Origin: Dehalococcoidia bacterium
GTDB taxonomy: Bacteria > Chloroflexota > Dehalococcoidia > GIF9 > UBA5629
Assembly: GCA_028716085.1 (NCBI GenBank)
Contig: JAQUQM010000003.1
Span: 1 to 53,271, forward strand
Reading direction: 5' to 3'
Length of the DNA: 53,271 nt
This document shows positions 49,060 to 53,271 of this stretch, piece by piece; positions within the stretch are counted from its first letter, which is position 1; each line of letters starts with the position of its first letter. The notes beneath the pieces are model-generated. The model did no database searches. It was not told the DNA's origin and saw nothing but the letters and a program-made list of their open reading frames with translations. The translations under genes and the position numbers were made by a program.

Positions 49060-50161
49060 ATATCCGCCAATAGAAGGCGGTATAGCAGCCAGAACATACT
49101 GGCTAGCGCGGGGATTAGCTGCCAGAGGACACGAAGTCCATGTTATCACGCATGGAACGGGAACCGCCGGGCAGTATCAGATTGAGAAAGCTGAAAATCC
49201 ACCCGACGCGCGGCCGAACCTCAAAATACATAGATGTGAAAATGTCATACCGTGGCATATCCCTGAGGATAAAGAAACCTTCATCTCACTCCTTGATCTA
49301 ACATTGGACCTGGTAAAAAGAAATACCATTGAAGTACTGGATAGTGGATATCTGGTTCCATATGGAATTGTTGGTTCACTTGCCAGGAAACTTACCGGGG
49401 TCCGCCATGTAATGCGACACGGTGGATCGGACCTGGAGAAGTTCCTCAAGAATGGGATATTCCCAACGTTGCTGGCAGATAGCATAGCAAGCTCAGATAT
49501 GATCGTGACAAATAAAGCCGATGAAACAAACTTTAAGTCGATGACCTCAAATGTTATATCTATTCCAGCGTACATACCTGACGAAGCCGTATTCCATCCT
49601 AACAGGGATAGACATCTAAAACATGGGCGGCTAGCCTTCATCGGCAAGATAAACTACCACTGGGAACACAAGGCACTGGACAAGATCAGCTCAATAATGG
49701 GGTATCTGGTACCTGAGTACGAATGCTTAATTGTCGGACAAGGAAACGGTTTGAGCAACTTCAAACAAAGCCTGACTGCTTCATTGAGCGCGGCGATTCA
49801 ATGGAGGCCATTTATAGCACCCTGGGATATGCCGGAGCTGCTCGAAAATCTTGACGCAATTTTCTTATTCGAATCGATGCTGCCATACAGGACCTTTTCC
49901 AACCTGGCACTGGAAGCAATATGGTCAGGGGTAGGAATCATCACAGATAGACTTGAATTTGCGGATATTTATACAGATACGGTGGCGCTGACTGATGACC
50001 AAGTGATAGCTGTATCGCCGGATGAACCTATGGAAGCAGCAGCAAAGGTCAAGGCATGGCTAAACATGAGAAAAAAGGCAGTGCCCAGGAGCACCATCAC
50101 ATTTAACGATTATCTAACCATCAACGAGAAGATTTATACAAGACTATTGGATATGCGGTGA
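49025..50161 (+). CDS. Glycosyltransferase (GT4/GT-B-like)
   Basis: ATG at 49025: MNMQHRIAFLSKYPPIEGGIAARTYWLARGLAARGHEVHVITHG; overlaps asnB. Confidence 0.78.
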   Translation: MNMQHRIAFLSKYPPIEGGIAARTYWLARGLAARGHEVHVITHGTGTAGQYQIEKAENPPDARPNLKIHRCENVIPWHIPEDKETFISLLDLTLDLVKRNTIEVLDSGYLVPYGIVGSLARKLTGVRHVMRHGGSDLEKFLKNGIFPTLLADSIASSDMIVTNKADETNFKSMTSNVISIPAYIPDEAVFHPNRDRHLKHGRLAFIGKINYHWEHKALDKISSIMGYLVPEYECLIVGQGNGLSNFKQSLTASLSAAIQWRPFIAPWDMPELLENLDAIFLFESMLPYRTFSNLALEAIWSGVGIITDRLEFADIYTDTVALTDDQVIAVSPDEPMEAAAKVKAWLNMRKKAVPRSTITFNDYLTINEKIYTRLLDMR

Positions 50162-50221
50162 AAGAGGCATATCGAGTGCCTATTCCAAGCTTCGCCTGTA
50201 AATTGTAAGGTCAATTCCCGT

Positions 50222-50611
50222 TCAATTTATCGTCTCTTGACTGCCATTGTGCGAGAACCTGGATACCAGATAACCCAGCACAGACGGGACACGGCGGCCT
50301 GCTATGCGATAATGAGCAGCCAGGTGCGAGGCTCCTTCCGCAAGCAACCGGTCGTCGGATACCAGACAACCGATATCAATGCCCTGGCGATAAAGATCAA
50401 CTATAGCCTTCCCCATCAATTTCCAATCGACGGTACACTGGGGATTGCCACCGGCTAACAGCACGCGCTTGATACGTTTGGTATGATGTGGCAAATACCA
50501 AGTAGAGGGAGAATCGAAATCTTCAACAATAGCAAAAGCCAGCCTGGGTAGACCGTCCTTCAGCGGTAAGACAAAATTCTGTTCTGCGTCATCAATTTTA
50601 ACTGTTTTCAT
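50222..50611 (-). CDS. Hypothetical protein (phage-associated context)
   Basis: ATG at 50611 preceded by AAGGAG: MKTVKIDDAEQNFVLPLKDGLPRLAFAIVEDFDSPSTW... Confidence 0.5.
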   Translation of the reverse strand: MKTVKIDDAEQNFVLPLKDGLPRLAFAIVEDFDSPSTWYLPHHTKRIKRVLLAGGNPQCTVDWKLMGKAIVDLYRQGIDIGCLVSDDRLLAEGASHLAAHYRIAGRRVPSVLGYLVSRFSHNGSQETIN

Positions 50612-50728
50612 GTATACTCCTTGAATTGATGAATCAACAAGAGATTGCCACGCCCCCGTGAGGCCCGCAATGACATGTGGGGGGTATTTTCGGTGGAACA
50701 TGGAAACAAGGCACTTTGATCGTGGGAG

Positions 50729-52087
50729 TTAGCCATTACGTTGTCCTCCAGTGGCAACCCTGGGAGTGCTGTCCTGAGCAGCCTTAACGCAAAGGGCGAG
50801 GGACATCAGGTAATCGTCGTGGCCTTCCGATGGATCAACAAAGAAATTAATAGTCTGATTAGGACGATACTGGGACTTAGCTTTCTCCAGCTCCAAAAGG
50901 AACTCAGCGAACTCACGACTACCGTCACCGGCATAGCATTTGAGGCGATTGGAGTTAACAGCGGCGATAAGGTCGAAGCCAAGTTGAGACTTGCTAACCT
51001 GGGTGAACTTGAAGGGCTGGACACGCGCGCCGCAGGATTTCTGTAAGAATGAGGCAACCGGCTCACCGATGCCGGTAGAATCGCATAGCACACGGCTGCA
51101 ATTCCAGGTATTTTTGATGAGATCGACAAGCTGGGGGTAAAGCTCATGATGCAGTTTGCCTATCCAGGCATAATGCTCAACAACCTTCAGCGCTGGCTCT
51201 TTATTCTCATTACGGACAACTTCGGCTATAGTGACGACAGTGGCGTCGCGCTGAGGACGGGTCAAAATAATGTCATCGAGCTGCTCATCCTGTCCGGCGA
51301 TATCAATACCGGCAACATATATAGCGCCAGACTGCCGGGAGCGGAGACGGGAATGGCTGCCGATGACCTGCGTCACCTGAGCGCGGGAAAAGAGACGGCC
51401 GCTGGCTGGCAAGGGTAAAAGGCGATACTGGGTACGAAAGAGGGGATGATCATCGCCCAGGCGCTGGCGCTCGGACTCAACAAAGATGGCATATCCGGGG
51501 TTATATTTGGCTACTTCTTCCCAGGGATAGCGGAAATGGCGCTTGATGCCGTCCTGCTTTTCAAGCTCAAGATTAAGCTGTTTGGTCTGCTCAAGAAGAG
51601 TGCCATCGTCCCAGGTAGTGCCGTAGTGAACACTGGTGGCGTTGGTGGATGACGCCATGGGGCGGAACTCCTTGGAATACTTATCCTGGTTGATATCCTG
51701 CGACTCGTCCACTTCCAGTAAAAGGTCGGCGGTGTGGCCGACGACATTGGAACTTTCATCGGCGGACAAGAACACCTGGCGGGCAGCTCCCAGCCTCAAG
51801 ATATAACCGAACTCAGCCTGCCAGATGCCATCATAGCCAAAATCATCCAGGCGGTCCTTAAGACGGTTCATGGAAATAAGCGTCTGCGGCTTGAAGGTTG
51901 GAGAGCATTTGATGGAAGTACCGCCCTTCGCTATAAACATCGTCAACAAAAGCACCTCAATATGAGCAGAAAGCTCGTTTTTCCCGCCCTGGCGTGCGAT
52001 CTCAACTGAAAACGTAAGGCCTTTCTTTTGCAGAATGCTATCGAAAATGGCCCTGGCAACTTCCTGCTGGTATGGCCTCAATTCCAT
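50729..52087 (-). CDS. Phage terminase large subunit-like protein
   Basis: 452 aa; RPYQQEVARAIFDSIL, SVEIARQGGKNELSA (Walker A-like), LLLEVDESQDIN (Walker B), nuclease region YVAGIDIAGQDEQ, LCDSTGIGEPVASFL, EGHDDYLMSLALC. Confidence 0.85.
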   Translation of the reverse strand: MELRPYQQEVARAIFDSILQKKGLTFSVEIARQGGKNELSAHIEVLLLTMFIAKGGTSIKCSPTFKPQTLISMNRLKDRLDDFGYDGIWQAEFGYILRLGAARQVFLSADESSNVVGHTADLLLEVDESQDINQDKYSKEFRPMASSTNATSVHYGTTWDDGTLLEQTKQLNLELEKQDGIKRHFRYPWEEVAKYNPGYAIFVESERQRLGDDHPLFRTQYRLLPLPASGRLFSRAQVTQVIGSHSRLRSRQSGAIYVAGIDIAGQDEQLDDIILTRPQRDATVVTIAEVVRNENKEPALKVVEHYAWIGKLHHELYPQLVDLIKNTWNCSRVLCDSTGIGEPVASFLQKSCGARVQPFKFTQVSKSQLGFDLIAAVNSNRLKCYAGDGSREFAEFLLELEKAKSQYRPNQTINFFVDPSEGHDDYLMSLALCVKAAQDSTPRVATGGQRNG

Positions 52088-52435
52088 CTACTGAATAAAT
52101 GCCTTTATTCCCAGGGGAACTGCGATCTCCGTAAGAGCCTTGGTGATGGCATCCTTGAGCGACTTCTTCTGACCGGCGCTGATGTTAAACTTGGTGCGGA
52201 CTAGCCGGGCTATGGTGCTTGCAGCGACCATTTGAAGGTCGATGCGGTCGGGATGCTCGTTAATAAGCGTGAGCAGCTTGACGCGCAGGATGGCGATCTC
52301 TTCGTCTATGCCCTCAACGGCACGTGCTTCGTCAAGCTGAAGCTTTTCAGCCTCATCAAGAACCTGGCTGTAGAAGCCGTGTGTCCGGGCATTCTGGTTG
52401 CCCTTGGGCGCACCGCGCTTTTTCTTTTCTGTCAT
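52088..52435 (-). CDS. Phage terminase small subunit-like protein
   Basis: 115 aa; KKRGAPKGNQNARTHGFYS motif; directly upstream of TerL. Confidence 0.65.
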   Translation of the reverse strand: MTEKKKRGAPKGNQNARTHGFYSQVLDEAEKLQLDEARAVEGIDEEIAILRVKLLTLINEHPDRIDLQMVAASTIARLVRTKFNISAGQKKSLKDAITKALTEIAVPLGIKAFIQ

Positions 52436-52526
52436 GAATTACTTTGAGCATGCCATAGACGATGGCCAGAGCTGCCAGCTCGTAATTTTGCTCATGGAGT
52501 GCCTTTTCAAGTAAAGGTACCTGCAT
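52356..52526 (-). CDS. Small ORF upstream of, and overlapping, TerS-like gene
   Basis: 56 aa read by eye: MQVPLLEKALHEQNYELAALAIVYGMLKVIHDRKEK...; not in ORF track. Confidence 0.35.
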   Translation of the reverse strand: MQVPLLEKALHEQNYELAALAIVYGMLKVIHDRKEKARCAQGQPECPDTRLLQPGS

Positions 52527-52542
52527 AGTATTGACACATAGG

Positions 52543-52560
52543 ATAGAACATGTGTTCTAT
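52543..52560. promoter_or_regulatory. Palindromic operator, LexA/SOS-box-like
   Basis: ATAGAACA-TG-TGTTCTAT, containing GAAC-ATGT-GTTC; sits inside a minus-strand promoter-like TTTACA N18 TATCCT. Confidence 0.5.
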
Positions 52561-52687
52561 GGTTGTAAAGAGGATTTTGTCACAGAATTAGTATGGCTAA
52601 CGGAAGCGCATAAAATTCTATTGAATCATATTTATGATCATAATTATTATTGACTATTGATATCTACAAATAAATCAGATAATATAC

Positions 52688-53176
52688 ATGAGATTCACAT
52701 GTGAGGCAGGGAAATTAATGGGATTCAAATGCGTTTCAATGGCTACCAAAAAGACAATGAACAATCCCTTCACAATTGGAATTTGGGACGAAGGAGCACT
52801 GGAGATGACGACAGATAAAATCATATTCAATGAAAAATCCATCACAAATATCGAAGAAATAAAAAATATTTCATTTGTGAACGAGAGTTTTCATTGGGGC
52901 TTTACAGTAATTGGAATTATTATTTTTGTTGTATTCCACTACATGTTTAGAGGAATAATTCCTGAAATAATTGAAGCACTCGGAGTAGGATTAACCATTG
53001 GACCACTTTTCACGATACTAAACAAATGGATTAAGATTGAATATATTGGTGAAAATAACAGCATAGCATATATATATTTTAAGATTAGGCGTATTGAAGG
53101 TAACACGCACGAGCTTTTCTCTATTTTAAAAGCGTGGGAAAAAGAATATAAAACAATTCCGAAAAGCAGCATGTAA
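52688..53176 (+). CDS. Hypothetical membrane protein
   Basis: 162 aa; two hydrophobic segments (GFTVIGIIIFVVFHYMF, IIEALGVGLTIGPLFTIL). Confidence 0.45.
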   Translation: MRFTCEAGKLMGFKCVSMATKKTMNNPFTIGIWDEGALEMTTDKIIFNEKSITNIEEIKNISFVNESFHWGFTVIGIIIFVVFHYMFRGIIPEIIEALGVGLTIGPLFTILNKWIKIEYIGENNSIAYIYFKIRRIEGNTHELFSILKAWEKEYKTIPKSSM

Positions 53177-53271
53177 TATCACAAGGGAAGTAGATATGAC
53201 GGAATTATAAAATACCACCATTAGCAATAACACGATGATTAAAGAAAGTAAAATTGAGAAAACGCTTAATC

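Noticed and set aside
52596-52612. Third copy of the 31.4/34.3-kb repeat (shares AGCGCATA)
   Set aside because: Only 8 nt match with no flanking similarity; consistent with chance.
1-53271. CRISPR array or Cas genes
   Set aside because: No regularly spaced direct repeats of 24-40 nt and no cas-like ORFs seen; the only short-period array is the 11-nt one at about 34.4 kb.
1-53271. rRNA or tRNA genes
   Set aside because: None recognised by eye; a tRNAscan-SE run would be needed to exclude them fully.

Overview
The window looks bacterial. Chromosomal-type genes fill about 1-31 kb, and an accessory/mobile region runs from about 31.4 kb to the end. A Chloroflexota/Dehalococcoidia-like host is only a weak impression. 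The chromosomal part holds a type IV pilus/pseudopilin cluster (prepilins, PilC, PilB), a large BNR/Asp-box-like surface protein, glycosyltransferases, a TetR + ABC + HlyD-type efflux operon, gpmA, nadE, rubrerythrin, a second minor-pilin cluster, a small redox/regulator block and a MetF-like gene. The accessory part holds: (i) a class III nucleotidyl cyclase + tail-anchored protein module lying between two diverged copies of a non-coding repeat; (ii) a zinc-ribbon/beta-propeller gene and a nuclease + N6-adenine methyltransferase pair; (iii) an approximately 1.4-kb, GC-rich, probably non-coding but strongly base-pairing segment ending in an intrinsic terminator and facing a DUF3800 gene, which is a candidate giant structured RNA; (iv) a RiPP-like locus with radical SAM/SPASM, PqqD-like, a 45-aa Cys-rich peptide absent from the ORF track (core ...VVCKQCSSCHGCR), HD-like, alpha/alpha-toroid, asparagine synthetase and glycosyltransferase genes; (v) a phage packaging remnant (TerL, TerS-like) preceded by a GAAC-N4-GTTC palindrome. 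All calls come from reading the sequence and ORF translations; no searches or folding were run.
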